Assembly: GCA_902635045.1 (NCBI GenBank)
Contig: CACPMT010000005.1
Location: 1-64,000 of the forward strand
Reading direction: 5' to 3'
From: an uncultured SAR86 cluster bacterium
GTDB lineage: Bacteria; Pseudomonadota; Gammaproteobacteria; Magnimaribacterales; AG-339-G14
DNA: 64,000 nt
In this document: positions 35,765 to 46,196 of the stretch, piece after piece
Position numbering within the stretch: position 1 is the first letter of the stretch
How the letters are laid out: each line of letters opens with the position of its first letter
Position numbers and translations under genes: made by a program
The notes under the pieces: model-generated
The model's input: only the letters and a program-made list of their open reading frames with translations
Databases searched by the model: none
Told to the model about the DNA's origin: nothing

Positions 35765-36028
35765 ATGATTAAAAAAGAGAGTCCATTTTTACTTGATAAA
35801 GCTAAATTTAAGAGCAGAAGAGGTTTAAACGAACTGGATCAAATTTTAGTTCCGTTTGTAAATGAAAAATTTCAGCAACTTGATGAAATAGATAAAATCC
35901 TATTTTTGGAGTTATTAGAGTTCGAAGATGTAGATCTCGCGGATCTAATTCTTTATAAAAAAATAAAATCATCAGAAAAGTTTAAAAAAATTATTACAAA
36001 AATAATTGAATTTTCTAGTGAAATTTAG
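35765..36028 (+). CDS. sdhE: FAD assembly factor SdhE
   Basis: 87 residues, the usual length. The invariant RGxxE motif is seen as SRRGLNELDQILVPF, and the acidic LLEFEDVDLADLIL follows. SdhE helps attach FAD covalently to succinate dehydrogenase. Older annotation as an antitoxin (CptB) is less well supported. It stands between ygfZ and rpoE. Confidence 0.9.
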   Translation: MIKKESPFLLDKAKFKSRRGLNELDQILVPFVNEKFQQLDEIDKILFLELLEFEDVDLADLILYKKIKSSEKFKKIITKIIEFSSEI

Positions 36029-36030
36029 CT

Positions 36031-36057
36031 GAACTTATGCACAATGCACCTGTCAAA
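36031..36057 (+). promoter_or_regulatory. Candidate sigma-E autoregulatory promoter
   Basis: GAACTT (36031-36036), a 16-base spacer and TCAAA (36053-36057) fit the sigma-E -35 and -10 patterns. They lie just before rpoE, where autoregulation is expected. Transcription would begin close to 36063, leaving a leader of about 10 bases that still includes AAGGA. Confidence 0.5.
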
Positions 36058-36072
36058 CAGAAAAGGACAATA

Positions 36073-36657
36073 ATGGACAATGAAATAGCTCTTATAAAAT
36101 TGGTCAAAAAGGGCGATAAAAAGGCCTACAATACTCTTGTTTTGAAATATCAAGACAGGTTAGTTTTTTCTGTTTATAAGTTTTTGAAAGACTTTGAGCT
36201 TGCTCAGGACATAGCTCAAGAAGCTTTTATAAAAGCTTATAAAAACATAGAAAAATTCAGAGGCGATAGTCAGTTTTATACTTGGATTTACAGAATAGCT
36301 ATAAATACTGCCAAAAACGTAATCTCTACTAAAGCTCGTGCATCGGAAGTTTACGATAACGATACTACCGATCAGTTGCTATCTGAATCTGCTACAACGT
36401 CTGAAAATCCAGAAAATATACTTCAAGCTGAGCAGTTGAGATCTGAAATAAATAAGGCTTTACAAAATTTGCCTGAAGATATCCGTGTTACATTAAGTTT
36501 GCGTGAATTTGATGGGCTTAGCTATGAAGAAATAGCCAAGGTTCTCAATTGCCCTATAGGAACTGTAAGATCCAGAATTCACAAAGGGCGTGAAATGTTA
36601 GATCAAACTTTTTCGAAATATAACCTGTCTAATTTTGAGGCTAGAAAATATGAATGA
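36073..36657 (+). CDS. rpoE: RNA polymerase sigma-E factor
   Basis: 194 residues from the ATG at 36073, which has AAGGA 5-6 bases upstream; a more distal ATG at 36037 adds 12 residues that include the promoter region and is rejected. Region 2 is seen in LVLKYQDRLVFSVYKFL and FIKAYKNIEKFRGDSQFYTW, region 4 in LPEDIRVTLSLREFDGLSYE and IGTVRSRIHKGRE. E. coli RpoE has 191. It controls the envelope stress response. The stop overlaps the rseA start. Confidence 0.93.
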   Translation: MDNEIALIKLVKKGDKKAYNTLVLKYQDRLVFSVYKFLKDFELAQDIAQEAFIKAYKNIEKFRGDSQFYTWIYRIAINTAKNVISTKARASEVYDNDTTDQLLSESATTSENPENILQAEQLRSEINKALQNLPEDIRVTLSLREFDGLSYEEIAKVLNCPIGTVRSRIHKGREMLDQTFSKYNLSNFEARKYE

Positions 36658-37363
36658 AACTATAGAAGAAAGATTATCAATGTTACTGGATGGAGAAGTT
36701 ACTCCATTTGAAACTAAAAGGCTTGTGGACGAAATTGACTGCAATCCACATATGAAAGCTCTTTGGCTTAGGATGAATAAGCAAAGGGCGGCTCTAAAAG
36801 GAGAGCTTATCGACCCAACCTTTGATATCTCTTCCTCAGTAATGTCTCATCTAAACTCAACTTCTCAAACAACCTTTCCTACTAATACAAAACCCTGGCA
36901 TATTTCTCATTTTTTTCCTACGCACTATCTAAAGGCTTGTTGTTATTTATTAGGTTTTTTCTTAGTTCTTTCATCTCCTCTACTTAATCTAAACAACTTT
37001 TCTCCTTCAGACTCTTTTTCCAAAATAACAAATTCTTCTCAAACTTTTAACAAAAATTTACCTTTACCAGGAAACGAAGCTCTTCTTGTCGATTTAGGCT
37101 CTAATTTTAATGGTAATTTAAAAAATTATAGAATGGTATCTGAGAATGCTTTAGAAGCAAACTATCAGCTAGCTAATAACGAAGCAGTAAAAATTAAAGT
37201 CTTTTTTAACGATGTACCTCAGACAGAAAAATTAAATTTGCTTGAAAGCGGAATAACACTTCATACAAAAGCTGGAAATGAACCAGTTGTTTTAAATGTT
37301 TCTAGCGATCAAATTTCTAATAGTAAGTTAATAAAAATTTCCAATACTTTTTTTGAAAAATAA
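36650..37363 (+). CDS. rseA: Anti-sigma-E factor RseA-like
   Basis: 237 residues from the ATG at 36650, 8 bases inside rpoE; a TTG at 36635 is less likely. The N-terminal 70 residues resemble RseA/MucA: ERLSMLLDGEVTPFETKRLV, then a helical NPHMKALWLRMNK. A single hydrophobic segment around residue 100-115 (YLLGFFLVLSSPLL) would cross the inner membrane, leaving a periplasmic tail. It binds RpoE until cleaved by site-1/site-2 proteases. The periplasmic part is divergent, and rseB is missing downstream. Confidence 0.82.
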   Translation: MNETIEERLSMLLDGEVTPFETKRLVDEIDCNPHMKALWLRMNKQRAALKGELIDPTFDISSSVMSHLNSTSQTTFPTNTKPWHISHFFPTHYLKACCYLLGFFLVLSSPLLNLNNFSPSDSFSKITNSSQTFNKNLPLPGNEALLVDLGSNFNGNLKNYRMVSENALEANYQLANNEAVKIKVFFNDVPQTEKLNLLESGITLHTKAGNEPVVLNVSSDQISNSKLIKISNTFFEK

Positions 37364-37376
37364 ATAAAGATTTTTT

Positions 37377-38795
37377 ATGCTTAGGAAAAGTCTAAATTTA
37401 ATAATTTTTTTTATTTCATCGACAGCATTTTCTTTTTCTGGAATTGACTCAAAAGACTTGCCTAATTTTTCATCTTTAGCGGAATATACTTCACCCGCTG
37501 TTGTTAATGTAAGTGTAGTAAAAACAATTCCATCGAGGAACGGCATGAATGGCTCTAGATCTCCTTTTCCTCCAGGAAGTCCATTTGAGGATTTTTTTAA
37601 TTTTCCCTTTGAAGAAAGAAGGCAACCTGAAAGAAAAATTCAATCTGGTGGATCAGGATTTATAATTTCGTCCGATGGTTATGTGCTTACTAATCATCAC
37701 GTAATTGAAGACGCTTCTGAAATAACAATAAGCTTGAACGATCGACGAGAGTTTAAAGCAAAATTAATAGGAAGTGATAAAAAAGCAGATGTTGCGGTGC
37801 TTAAAATCAAATCGGAACAAGATTTGCCTTTTTTAAATTTAGGAAACTCAGATGAAGTTAAAGTTGGAGACTGGGTGGTTGCTATCGGTTCACCATATAG
37901 GTTAAATTTTTCAGTAACAGCTGGAATAGTTAGCGCAAAAACTAGAAGTGTTCCAGGTCGAGAAACGTCATATATTCCTTTTATTCAATCGGATGTAGCA
38001 ATTAATCCTGGCAATTCAGGAGGCCCATTATTTAATATGGATGGCGATGTAGTTGGAATTAATGCAATGATTTATTCTGGTTCCGGTGGCTATATGGGGA
38101 TATCTTTTACTATCCCGATGAATTATGCAAAAGAAATAGTTGATCAAATCATAGAAACAGGGTCTGTTGCCAGGGGCTGGTTGGGAGTCAGTGTTCAAGA
38201 AATTACTAAAGATTTAGCTGATTCCTTTGAATTAGGCACACCCAGAGGAGCTTTGGTTGGTAGTGTGATAAAGAATAGTCCTGCTGAGAAAGCGGGATTT
38301 AAGAATGGAGATGTAATTTTAGAATTCGATGGAAAGAAAATTGTATATTCAGGAGATTTACCCTTAATTGTTGGAAGAATAAAACCAGATGCAAAAGTTC
38401 AAGCCTTGATATTCAGAGACAAAAAAGAAAAAATTATCTCTGTAAAAGTAGGTCAACTTGAGGAAGTTGATCCTAACAAACCGATAATTGCTGAAAAATC
38501 TAAAAAAAGAAATAAATTAGAAATAGTTGTTAGTTCGATAGATGAAATCTCCATTGAAGATCAAGAAAGACTTAACATTACTAATGGAGTGTTAGTTAAA
38601 GAAGTTTATCCGGGACCTGCTCAGGAAGCAGGGATACAGGTTGGTGACATAATAACTTCCATTGCGCAAAAAGAGATAAACAGCATAAATGATTATAGAA
38701 AAATAGTTAGTTTTCTTAAGAATGGTTCGAGTGTACCAATAAGAATTATCAGAAATGGAAACGGTACTTTTCTGACGCTAAAAATTCAAAAATAA
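37377..38795 (+). CDS. Periplasmic serine protease of the DegP/MucD (Do) family
   Basis: 472 residues. A cleavable signal peptide (1-19, ending TAFS) is followed by a trypsin-like domain with the triad His108 in LTNHHVIED, Asp138 in [10 protein letters not shown] and Ser214 in [10 protein letters not shown], then two PDZ domains (about 270-360 and 380-470). It degrades or refolds damaged periplasmic proteins. Placed 13 bases after rseA, the slot MucD fills in Pseudomonas, so it is most likely a sigma-E target in the same operon. A Gly-Pro-Phe-rich LA loop lies before the first His. Confidence 0.93.
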   Translation: MLRKSLNLIIFFISSTAFSFSGIDSKDLPNFSSLAEYTSPAVVNVSVVKTIPSRNGMNGSRSPFPPGSPFEDFFNFPFEERRQPERKIQSGGSGFIISSDGYVLTNHHVIEDASEITISLNDRREFKAKLIGSDKKADVAVLKIKSEQDLPFLNLGNSDEVKVGDWVVAIGSPYRLNFSVTAGIVSAKTRSVPGRETSYIPFIQSDVAINPGNSGGPLFNMDGDVVGINAMIYSGSGGYMGISFTIPMNYAKEIVDQIIETGSVARGWLGVSVQEITKDLADSFELGTPRGALVGSVIKNSPAEKAGFKNGDVILEFDGKKIVYSGDLPLIVGRIKPDAKVQALIFRDKKEKIISVKVGQLEEVDPNKPIIAEKSKKRNKLEIVVSSIDEISIEDQERLNITNGVLVKEVYPGPAQEAGIQVGDIITSIAQKEINSINDYRKIVSFLKNGSSVPIRIIRNGNGTFLTLKIQK

Positions 38796-38809
38796 GACAT
38801 AATCGCCTC

Positions 38810-40609
38810 ATGCCAAAGCATGAAAAAAAAGAGTCCACTAGAAATTTTTCAATAATAGCTCATATTGATCATGGAAAATCTACTTTAGCTGATCGTTTGA
38901 TCGAATTTTGCGGAGGTTTGAGCAACAGAGAAATGCAGGCGCAAGTTCTTGACTCTCTCGATATTGAGAGAGAAAGAGGAATTACTATAAAAGCTCAATC
39001 TGTCGCATTAAGATTTGAGACTAGTGAAGAGATTATAAATTTCAATTTAATTGACACACCAGGACATGTAGATTTTGCATACGAAGTTTCAAGATCTTTA
39101 GCAGCCTGTGAAGCGGCAATTTTATTAGTTGACGCATCTCAAGGGGTAGAGGCTCAAACACTTTCTACTTGTTATAACGCAATTGATCAGGGGTTAAGCA
39201 TTCTACCGGTATTGAATAAAATCGATCTTCCTCAGGCTGATCCAGAAAGAGTAAAAACTGAAATTGAAGAAATAATTGGGATAGATGCTTCAGATGCACC
39301 AATTATAAGTGCTAAAAATGGAGATGGCATTGAAGAATTGCTCAATATTTTAGTTTCTTTCATACCCAAACCTAAGGGAAACATAGACGATAAATTGGAA
39401 GCCCTAATAATTGATTCTTGGTTTGATCAATACTTAGGCGTAGTCTCTTTGGTAAGAGTTGTAAATGGAATTTTGGTCGCTGGGGAAAAGATCAAACTTA
39501 GTTCAAATAAAAATGTTCATATAGCAGAAAAAATAGGTGTCTTTACACCCAAAAGAATAGAAAAAAAAGAATTAAAGGCAGGAGAGGTTGGTTTTATTTG
39601 CGCAGGGGTAAGAGATATAAGAGGCGCACCAGTAGGTGATACTATTACTCATCCAGATCATGAAAATGCGCTCCCAGGATTTAAACCGGTAAAGCCCCAA
39701 GTATATGCCGCTCTATATCCATTGGATTCCTCTGAATTTGAATTATTTAGAGAGTCTTTAGAAAGATTGTCTTTAAATGATGCAGCACTGACTTTTCAAC
39801 CTGAACAATCTCTAGCATTAGGCTCAGGTTTTAGATGCGGATTTCTCGGTACATTGCACATGGAAATAATAATTGAGAGGCTTCAAGGTGAACACGGAAT
39901 AGAGCTTTTAGCTACAGCTCCTACAGTTATCTATGAAATAGAAGATACCTCAGGAAATTTAATTGAAGTAGAAAATCCAAGCAGATATCCTGATCAAAGT
40001 AACGTAAACGAGGTTAGAGAGCCCATAGCAAGAGCAACAATTCTTGTCCCGGAAAAATATATTGGTAACGTAATTTCACTTTGTATTGAACGAAGAGGAG
40101 TTCAAAAATCATTAAGATATGTTGGAGGTCAAATTGAGCTTATTTATGAATTGCCTATGAATGAAATTGTTTTAGATTTTTTTGATAAATTAAAATCTTC
40201 TAGTAAAGGCTATGCTTCGTTGGACTATGATTTCTTGAGATTTGAGCCTAGTGAAATTACTAAAATAGATATTTTACTCAACGGCGAAAAAGTCGATGCG
40301 CTTAATTTTATGGTTCATAAATCAAAAGCTGATTTCAAAGCTAGAGAAATCGTAAAGTCTTTAAGAGAAGTCATTCCTAGACAGATGTATGACGTAGCAA
40401 TTCAAGGGGCAATTGGGAGTAAAATTTTGGCTAGAGAAACTGTCAAAGCTTATAGAAAAGATGTTACTGCCAAATTATATGGAGGAGATGTAACACGAAA
40501 GAAAAAACTTTTAGAAAAACAAAAAAAAGGAAAGAAAAAAATGAGACAGATTGGAAAAGTTGAAGTCCCACAAGAAGCCTTTTTATCAGTTTTGCGGGTG
40601 ACTAAATGA
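38810..40609 (+). CDS. lepA: Elongation factor 4
   Basis: 599 residues, the standard LepA length. The GTPase G1 motif [16 protein letters not shown]3 DTPGHVDF and G4 [10 protein letters not shown] are intact; the LepA-specific C-terminal domain follows SVLRVTK. It back-translocates stalled ribosomes or aids 30S assembly. It lies 14 bases after the htrA-like gene and overlaps lepB by 4 bases, the common lepA-lepB order. Confidence 0.98.
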   Translation: MPKHEKKESTRNFSIIAHIDHGKSTLADRLIEFCGGLSNREMQAQVLDSLDIERERGITIKAQSVALRFETSEEIINFNLIDTPGHVDFAYEVSRSLAACEAAILLVDASQGVEAQTLSTCYNAIDQGLSILPVLNKIDLPQADPERVKTEIEEIIGIDASDAPIISAKNGDGIEELLNILVSFIPKPKGNIDDKLEALIIDSWFDQYLGVVSLVRVVNGILVAGEKIKLSSNKNVHIAEKIGVFTPKRIEKKELKAGEVGFICAGVRDIRGAPVGDTITHPDHENALPGFKPVKPQVYAALYPLDSSEFELFRESLERLSLNDAALTFQPEQSLALGSGFRCGFLGTLHMEIIIERLQGEHGIELLATAPTVIYEIEDTSGNLIEVENPSRYPDQSNVNEVREPIARATILVPEKYIGNVISLCIERRGVQKSLRYVGGQIELIYELPMNEIVLDFFDKLKSSSKGYASLDYDFLRFEPSEITKIDILLNGEKVDALNFMVHKSKADFKAREIVKSLREVIPRQMYDVAIQGAIGSKILARETVKAYRKDVTAKLYGGDVTRKKKLLEKQKKGKKKMRQIGKVEVPQEAFLSVLRVTK

Positions 40610-41580
40610 ATTTTGAATTATTATTAACTTTATCAATACTTATTCTTTTTGGGCTTTTTTTTGGCTGGATTTATTCAGAGGTTAAACTAGAGGGAAAGTT
40701 TAACAAGACCATTAATTGGATTTCTTTTCCTTTTCCACTCTTAGCACTTTACTCAATTTTTAAATTAAATTTGGATTTTGGATATGTTTTAGTATCTATA
40801 ACTGCTTTAGCCTTGCTTGTTTGGATAATGAGTGCTTTTTTTAATCTAGATAGTTTAAAAAAAGAGGGAAGATCTTTTTTCGTTATTCTGTTTTTCATTA
40901 CGATTTTTAGATCGTTTATATTTGAGCCTTTTCAAATTCCGTCTGAATCTATGTTGCCGCAGTTGGAAATAGGAGACTTTTTAGTAGTAAACAAATATAG
41001 CTATGGACTGAAAAATCCCATTGGAAATAAAACATTTTTTAATATTGGCTCTCCCCAAAGAGGCGATGTGATTGTTTTTACTCCTAAACACACAGTTTGT
41101 TCCTCTAATCTAAAGAGCGCTTATCCAGATAGTCTTGACTTATTATCAAACCAACAGAGATTCAATTGGCAAAGATATTACGAAAGTTGTACTGAGTTGG
41201 GAGTTAAATATATAAAAAGAGTTGTCGGATTGCCCGGAGATGAAGTTATCTATCAAAATAAAAACTTTTTTATAAATGGCTCGCCTTTGAAAAAGAAATT
41301 TATAAATCAAGATACGAATGAATTTATTTTTCAAGAAACACAAGACTCTAAAAATTATTTAGTTAGACAAACTGACAAAAACAGAAACTTAAATAATGCT
41401 TGGAAAGTTCCTGAAGGACATTACTTTGTTTCAGGAGATAATAGAGACAATAGTCTTGATAGTAGAAGTTGGGGATTTGTTTCAGAAGAAGACGTTTCAG
41501 GAAAAGCAAGTTTTATTTGGATGCATTGGGAATGTTTGGGCTGTTTTCCAAAATTTTCTAGAAATAAATTCATCAAATGA
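40606..41580 (+). CDS. lepB: Signal peptidase I
   Basis: 324 residues. Two or three N-terminal membrane helices anchor a periplasmic catalytic domain. Box B has the nucleophile Ser in [19 protein letters not shown], box D the general-base Lys in [11 protein letters not shown], box [17 protein letters not shown]. It cleaves signal peptides of exported proteins such as the TonB receptor and DegP-type protease of this window. It overlaps lepA by 4 and rnc by 4 bases. Confidence 0.97.
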   Translation: MNFELLLTLSILILFGLFFGWIYSEVKLEGKFNKTINWISFPFPLLALYSIFKLNLDFGYVLVSITALALLVWIMSAFFNLDSLKKEGRSFFVILFFITIFRSFIFEPFQIPSESMLPQLEIGDFLVVNKYSYGLKNPIGNKTFFNIGSPQRGDVIVFTPKHTVCSSNLKSAYPDSLDLLSNQQRFNWQRYYESCTELGVKYIKRVVGLPGDEVIYQNKNFFINGSPLKKKFINQDTNEFIFQETQDSKNYLVRQTDKNRNLNNAWKVPEGHYFVSGDNRDNSLDSRSWGFVSEEDVSGKASFIWMHWECLGCFPKFSRNKFIK

Positions 41581-42242
41581 CAAATAATTTAAACAGTCTT
41601 GAAAAGACATTAAATTATTCTTTTAAAAATAAAAGTTATTTAACAAAAGCTCTTACTCATAGTAGCAAGTCAAAAGATAATAATGAAAGACTTGAATATT
41701 TGGGGGATGCGGTAATCAATCTTGCTGTCTCTGAACATTTAATTAAAAACTTTTCCGATTTAGATGAAGGCTCTTTATCTATATTAAGAGCGAAACTTGT
41801 GAGCAGAGATACGTTATCAAGTTTAGCGTCCAATATAGAGTTAGAAAGCTATCTAATTATGGGAAAATCTCTTTCAAATCAGGAAAATAAAAAAAGCTCT
41901 ATTTTTGGAAACGCCTTTGAAGCAATAATTGGGGCAATTTATCTTGATGAAAACTTTGATAAAGCTGCAACTGTAGTAATGTACTTCCTGGAAGAAGAAA
42001 TTAGATCTTTAACAATAAATCAAATTAAAGACAAAAAAACTCTTCTTCAAGAAGAGCTACAACAAAGAAAAATTAATCTTCCAGTTTATAAATTAAAAGA
42101 CGCAAGCAAGGGAATGTTTAAAGTTTTTTGTGAAGTGGAAGAGCTTAATCTTTCAAGTGAGGCAGACGGAAAAAACAAAAAAGATGCTGAACAAAAAGCT
42201 GCTGCAGTTTTATTAAAAAAAATAATTAATTCTGATGAGTAA
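41577..42242 (+). CDS. rnc: Ribonuclease III
   Basis: 221 residues. The nuclease domain signature NERLEYLGDAVINL is at about residue 38, with further acidic residues in GNAFEAIIGAIYLDE; a C-terminal double-stranded RNA-binding domain covers about 150-221. It processes rRNA and mRNA hairpins. It overlaps lepB and era by 4 and 8 bases in the conserved lepB-rnc-era-recO order. Confidence 0.97.
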   Translation: MTNNLNSLEKTLNYSFKNKSYLTKALTHSSKSKDNNERLEYLGDAVINLAVSEHLIKNFSDLDEGSLSILRAKLVSRDTLSSLASNIELESYLIMGKSLSNQENKKSSIFGNAFEAIIGAIYLDENFDKAATVVMYFLEEEIRSLTINQIKDKKTLLQEELQQRKINLPVYKLKDASKGMFKVFCEVEELNLSSEADGKNKKDAEQKAAAVLLKKIINSDE

Positions 42243-43131
42243 TAAAAAATTTGGCTTTGTTTCCATCAGCGGAAGAACAAACGTAGGTAAGTCCACGTTG
42301 ATTAATTCTTTAATTGAAAAAAAAATTGCCATTACTTCGAGGAAGCCACAAACCACAAGAAATAGAATTCTAGGAATTTCAACGAGCCAGCAATCCCAAA
42401 TAGTATATTTAGATACGCCAGGTTTTCATTCTGGTTATAAAAGAGCTCTTAACAAATACATGAATAAGTTAGCAAGACATTGCTACGAAGAGGTAGATTT
42501 AGTTGTATTTGTTGTAGATAGATCAAAGTGGCTTAAAGAAGAAAAAGATATCTTAAATAATCTTATTCATCTAAATAAACCTGTTATTCTCGCGATTAAT
42601 AAAATAGACCGATTAGAAAAAAAAGAAGATTTGCTTCCATTAATAGACGAAATACAACAAAAATTTAATTTTTTATCAGTAATTCCCATTTCTGCGTTAC
42701 GTAAAAATAATCTAGATGTTTTAACTAATGAAATTGAAAAAGCTCTACCAGAGGGACCTTTTCATTTTCCTGAGAAAAAAGTGACAGAGTTTTCGGAAAA
42801 TTTTTATATATCAGAAATCATAAGAGAAAAGGCTATCAACCGCCTAGGTGATGAATTACCCTATAGATTGAATGTAACAATAGATAAAGTCGATAGAAAA
42901 AAAGGATTGGTTACTATTTATGCAAATATAGTTGTCGAAAGCTCAAGCCAAAAAGGCATTATCCTCGGCAAAGGCGGATCTATGATTAAAGCTATAGGTA
43001 CTTCTGCAAGAAAGGATTTAGAAGCTGAGATAAAAAAGAAAATTAATCTTCAGTTATTTGTGAAAGTAAGTAAAAAATGGACTAATAATATCAGTACGAT
43101 GAATAAATTTGGTTATGGAGACAATTTTTGA
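42235..43131 (+). CDS. era: GTPase Era
   Basis: 298 residues. GTPase motifs are SGRTNVGKSTLINSL, DTPGFHSG and NKIDRL; the C-terminal KH domain includes GIILGKGGSMIKAIG. Era binds the 3' end of 16S rRNA during 30S maturation. The start lies 8 bases inside rnc and the stop overlaps recO. Confidence 0.98.
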   Translation: MSNKKFGFVSISGRTNVGKSTLINSLIEKKIAITSRKPQTTRNRILGISTSQQSQIVYLDTPGFHSGYKRALNKYMNKLARHCYEEVDLVVFVVDRSKWLKEEKDILNNLIHLNKPVILAINKIDRLEKKEDLLPLIDEIQQKFNFLSVIPISALRKNNLDVLTNEIEKALPEGPFHFPEKKVTEFSENFYISEIIREKAINRLGDELPYRLNVTIDKVDRKKGLVTIYANIVVESSSQKGIILGKGGSMIKAIGTSARKDLEAEIKKKINLQLFVKVSKKWTNNISTMNKFGYGDNF

Positions 43132-43814
43132 AATTAAATTATAAGGAATCAGACGCTTTCTTATTGCACGCAACTAAATTCAAAGAGACTAGTTTATTGT
43201 GCGTCTTTTTTTCAAAAGAATTTGGAAAAGTATCTGCTATAGCAAAAGGCGCAAGGTCAAAAAAAAGCAAGTTTCAAGTTTTAACTGTTCCAGGTGCTTT
43301 ATTTAAAATAGCTTTTTCTGGAAAAAATGAACTAAAAACTCTTACAAGTTGTGAATCTTTAGAAACTCTAGATATAAAAAGGGATAATTTTAAGATTTAT
43401 CTTTACCTAAATGAAATAATTTTAAAATTATTAGAATCCTACGAACCAATGCCTGAAGTTTATGAAAATATCATGCAAATTTTTAAATTTCTTGATGAGA
43501 ATGATAAATATTCGGTTGAATTAAAGTTAAGACACTTTGAATATAACTTGATAAGTGAACTTGGATACGGATTTAATATTGATCGAGATATTGAAGGAGA
43601 GATCATTGATAGTAAATCATATTATTCTTTTAATCCTCAATCAGGCTTTATAAAAGGCAAAATGGGGCAAAAAATTTTAGGATTACATTTAATTAATTTT
43701 CTAAATAATAACTTTTCTGATTCAGAAACTAGATTTTCTTTAAAAATGATAATGAGAGCAGCCATCGAAAATGTTCTTGAAAAACCGATTTCTTCAAGAG
43801 AGGTTTTTAAATGA
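43128..43814 (+). CDS. recO: DNA repair protein RecO
   Basis: 228 residues. The N-terminal OB-fold (YKESDAFLLHATKFKETSLL, then SKEFGKVSAIAKGARSKKSK) is typical, followed by a helical domain. RecO loads RecA on SSB-coated single strands. The start is a TTG overlapping the era stop (TTGA). The C-terminal zinc cysteines found in some RecO proteins are not apparent. It overlaps the next gene by 4 bases. Confidence 0.92.
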   Translation: MKLNYKESDAFLLHATKFKETSLLCVFFSKEFGKVSAIAKGARSKKSKFQVLTVPGALFKIAFSGKNELKTLTSCESLETLDIKRDNFKIYLYLNEIILKLLESYEPMPEVYENIMQIFKFLDENDKYSVELKLRHFEYNLISELGYGFNIDRDIEGEIIDSKSYYSFNPQSGFIKGKMGQKILGLHLINFLNNNFSDSETRFSLKMIMRAAIENVLEKPISSREVFK

Positions 43815-45799
43815 AAAAGTTTTTAATTTTCTTAAGTGTCTTGTTTATAAATAGCTGCACTAAAGAATATGATCAAATTATAGATTTTTCTTTGGATAAA
43901 GAAGTTGCGGATATTCCTTTGAATCAGGATAGAAATCTGTATTTTGGAGATTTGCATGTGCATACAAAATACTCTTTTGACGCTTATCTCTTAGGCACTA
44001 ATGTCACACCAGATATGAGTTATAGATTTGCAAAAGGGGAAACTATTTCCAATGGAGTTAGAGATATGACTTTAGCTGAACCCTTGGATTTTTACGCGGT
44101 AACTGATCATGCCATTCTTTTGGGAATGGCTAATCTATGGGCTGATCCAACTTCAGATGTTGGAAGGCATCCAAAGGCCAAGCCTTATCACAATCTAAAC
44201 AGACCAGAAAATTTAAGTCGCGAATCAGCATTTGATAGATTTTTGTTATTTAACGATATCCGAGGAGATTCAGGGGGATTTCCTCGAGAACGAGGAAGTA
44301 TTTTAGATGTCGTTAGAGCTTTCTTCGCTCAAAATTTTATTTTTGCTTCTGCTGCTTATGATCATGAAGAGCATTTATCTGCTTGGAAAAAAATTATGGA
44401 GGCAGCTGAGGAGCATAATGATCCAGGAAAATTTACTACTTTCAATGCTTATGAGTGGACAGTAAGAAACCAAGAGCCAGAAAGTGCTTCTTATCATCGT
44501 AATGTAATTTTTAAATCTTCAAAAGCACCTAAAAGACCTTTCTCTTCTTTTGATTCAAATAATCCAGAACAACTTTGGAGTTGGATGGATGGACTTCGAT
44601 CAAACGGGTTAGATAGTTTGGCTATTCCTCATAATTCGAACGGTTCAAATGGCCAAGTATTTAAAAAATATAAATTTGATGGTAGTCCAATAGATAAAGA
44701 ATATTCCGTACAAAGAATGAGAAACGAGCCAATAGTTGAAATTACTCAAATTAAAGGAACTTCTGAAACGCATCCTCGATTATCCCCAAATGATAAATGG
44801 GCAAATTTTGAAATTGTAAATTCTAGAAAAGGTAAACGAACAGCTTATTCTGAGCCAGATGGAAGTTATGTTAGGCAAGGTTTACAAAAAGGACTTGCAT
44901 TAAAACATGAGGAAAGAGGCAATCCTTTTAAAATTGGATTTATCGGGTCTACGGATACTCACAACGGAGCTTATATTTTTGATGAATCTGACAATGTTGG
45001 TACTGCAGCTATTCTTACATCACCTGAAGTAAGAGGATCTATTCCTATTCCAAATGAAACTTTAACAGAAGATATTAAAAACTCAGTCTTTATTGCAGAA
45101 GAGGATCAGGGTTTTTATAGCGGCGGAGAAACAATTTCTAATTCTGTTGGAGGACTTGCTGCAGTTTGGGCAAAAGCAAATACTAGAGATTCTATTTTTG
45201 AAGCTTTATCTAATAAAGAGACTTATGCTACCTCAGGAACAAGAATAAGGTTAAGATTCTTTGCCGGTGAAAACTTAACTAATCTAGATTTTAACGATGA
45301 AGAATTTATTTCAAAAATGTATGAAAACGGTGTTCCTATGGGAAGCGATTTAATTTTATCTGACACAAAAAAGCCTTCCTTTATCATTTGGGCTCAGAAG
45401 GATAAAAATAGTGCGCCATTACAAAGGATTCAAATCATAAAGGGTTTTTATAGTGAAAAGGATAGAGAAACCAAAGAGTATTTAATAGACGTGGTTTGTT
45501 CTGATGGATTAAAGCCAGACCCTAATTCAAAATTGTGTGCATCGAATAATGCGATGGTAAATATAGAGACTTGTGAATTTTCTAAAAATAAAGGCGCAAG
45601 CGAGCTTAAAATAACTTGGGTTGATGAAGAATACGATCCTAAAATTGAAACTTTTTATTATGTGAGAGTTTTAGAAAATCCAACTTGTCGCTGGTCAACA
45701 TGGGATGCTATAAAAAATAATTATGAACCAAGGCAGGGAATTGATGAAATAATACAAGAGAGAGCATGGTCTTCACCAATCTGGGTGAACTCAAACTAG
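43811..45799 (+). CDS. DUF3604-family predicted lipoprotein hydrolase
   Basis: 662 residues. The short hydrophobic N-terminus ending FINSC is a lipobox-like signal, so the protein is probably lipid-anchored in the envelope. The body matches DUF3604, a PHP-like metal-dependent hydrolase family: YFGDLHVHTKYSFDAYLLG gives an HxH metal motif, FYAVTDHAILLG a second, AYDHEEH and IPHNSNGS further ligands, and IGSTDTHNG a late one. Substrates of the family are poorly known. It sits between recO and acpS, the slot pdxJ fills in E. coli and Pseudomonas, overlapping recO by four bases, so it is expressed with housekeeping genes. Confidence 0.8.
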   Translation: MKKFLIFLSVLFINSCTKEYDQIIDFSLDKEVADIPLNQDRNLYFGDLHVHTKYSFDAYLLGTNVTPDMSYRFAKGETISNGVRDMTLAEPLDFYAVTDHAILLGMANLWADPTSDVGRHPKAKPYHNLNRPENLSRESAFDRFLLFNDIRGDSGGFPRERGSILDVVRAFFAQNFIFASAAYDHEEHLSAWKKIMEAAEEHNDPGKFTTFNAYEWTVRNQEPESASYHRNVIFKSSKAPKRPFSSFDSNNPEQLWSWMDGLRSNGLDSLAIPHNSNGSNGQVFKKYKFDGSPIDKEYSVQRMRNEPIVEITQIKGTSETHPRLSPNDKWANFEIVNSRKGKRTAYSEPDGSYVRQGLQKGLALKHEERGNPFKIGFIGSTDTHNGAYIFDESDNVGTAAILTSPEVRGSIPIPNETLTEDIKNSVFIAEEDQGFYSGGETISNSVGGLAAVWAKANTRDSIFEALSNKETYATSGTRIRLRFFAGENLTNLDFNDEEFISKMYENGVPMGSDLILSDTKKPSFIIWAQKDKNSAPLQRIQIIKGFYSEKDRETKEYLIDVVCSDGLKPDPNSKLCASNNAMVNIETCEFSKNKGASELKITWVDEEYDPKIETFYYVRVLENPTCRWSTWDAIKNNYEPRQGIDEIIQERAWSSPIWVNSN

Positions 45800-45801
45800 T
45801 T

Positions 45802-46185
45802 ATGAAAATAAATTCTGGAATAGATTTAGTTGAGGTTGAACGTCTAAGAGTCACTTATAAAAATTTTGGCGATAGATTTTTAACAAGGATTTATGATCCT
45901 CTTGAAATAGAGCAATTTAACAAAAAGTCAAAAAGAGCTAAGCCAAATTTTCTTGCTAAGAATTTCGCTGCAAAAGAAGCAGTATCGAAAGTTCTTGGAG
46001 TTGGATTTAGTCAAGGAGTCAGACCCAAAGACATTGTTGTTCTTAGAAGATATGGACCTCCAAAAGTTAAGCTAAAAGGTAAAGCAAAAGATCTTGCTGG
46101 CAAAAAAGGAATTGATAATATTTCTTTAAGCTTAAGCGATACCGATAATTTAGCAGTCGCGGTCGCACAGGCGATCATAAGTTAG
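45802..46185 (+). CDS. acpS: Holo-[acyl-carrier-protein] synthase
   Basis: 127 residues from the ATG at 45802, matching E. coli AcpS (126); an ATG at 45766 would read 12 residues out of the previous gene. Magnesium-binding Asp is in [11 protein letters not shown] and Glu in [14 protein letters not shown]. It transfers 4'-phosphopantetheine to acyl carrier protein. It follows 2 bases after the DUF3604 gene. Confidence 0.95.
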   Translation: MKINSGIDLVEVERLRVTYKNFGDRFLTRIYDPLEIEQFNKKSKRAKPNFLAKNFAAKEAVSKVLGVGFSQGVRPKDIVVLRRYGPPKVKLKGKAKDLAGKKGIDNISLSLSDTDNLAVAVAQAIIS

Positions 46186-46196
46186 GAAACAAAATT

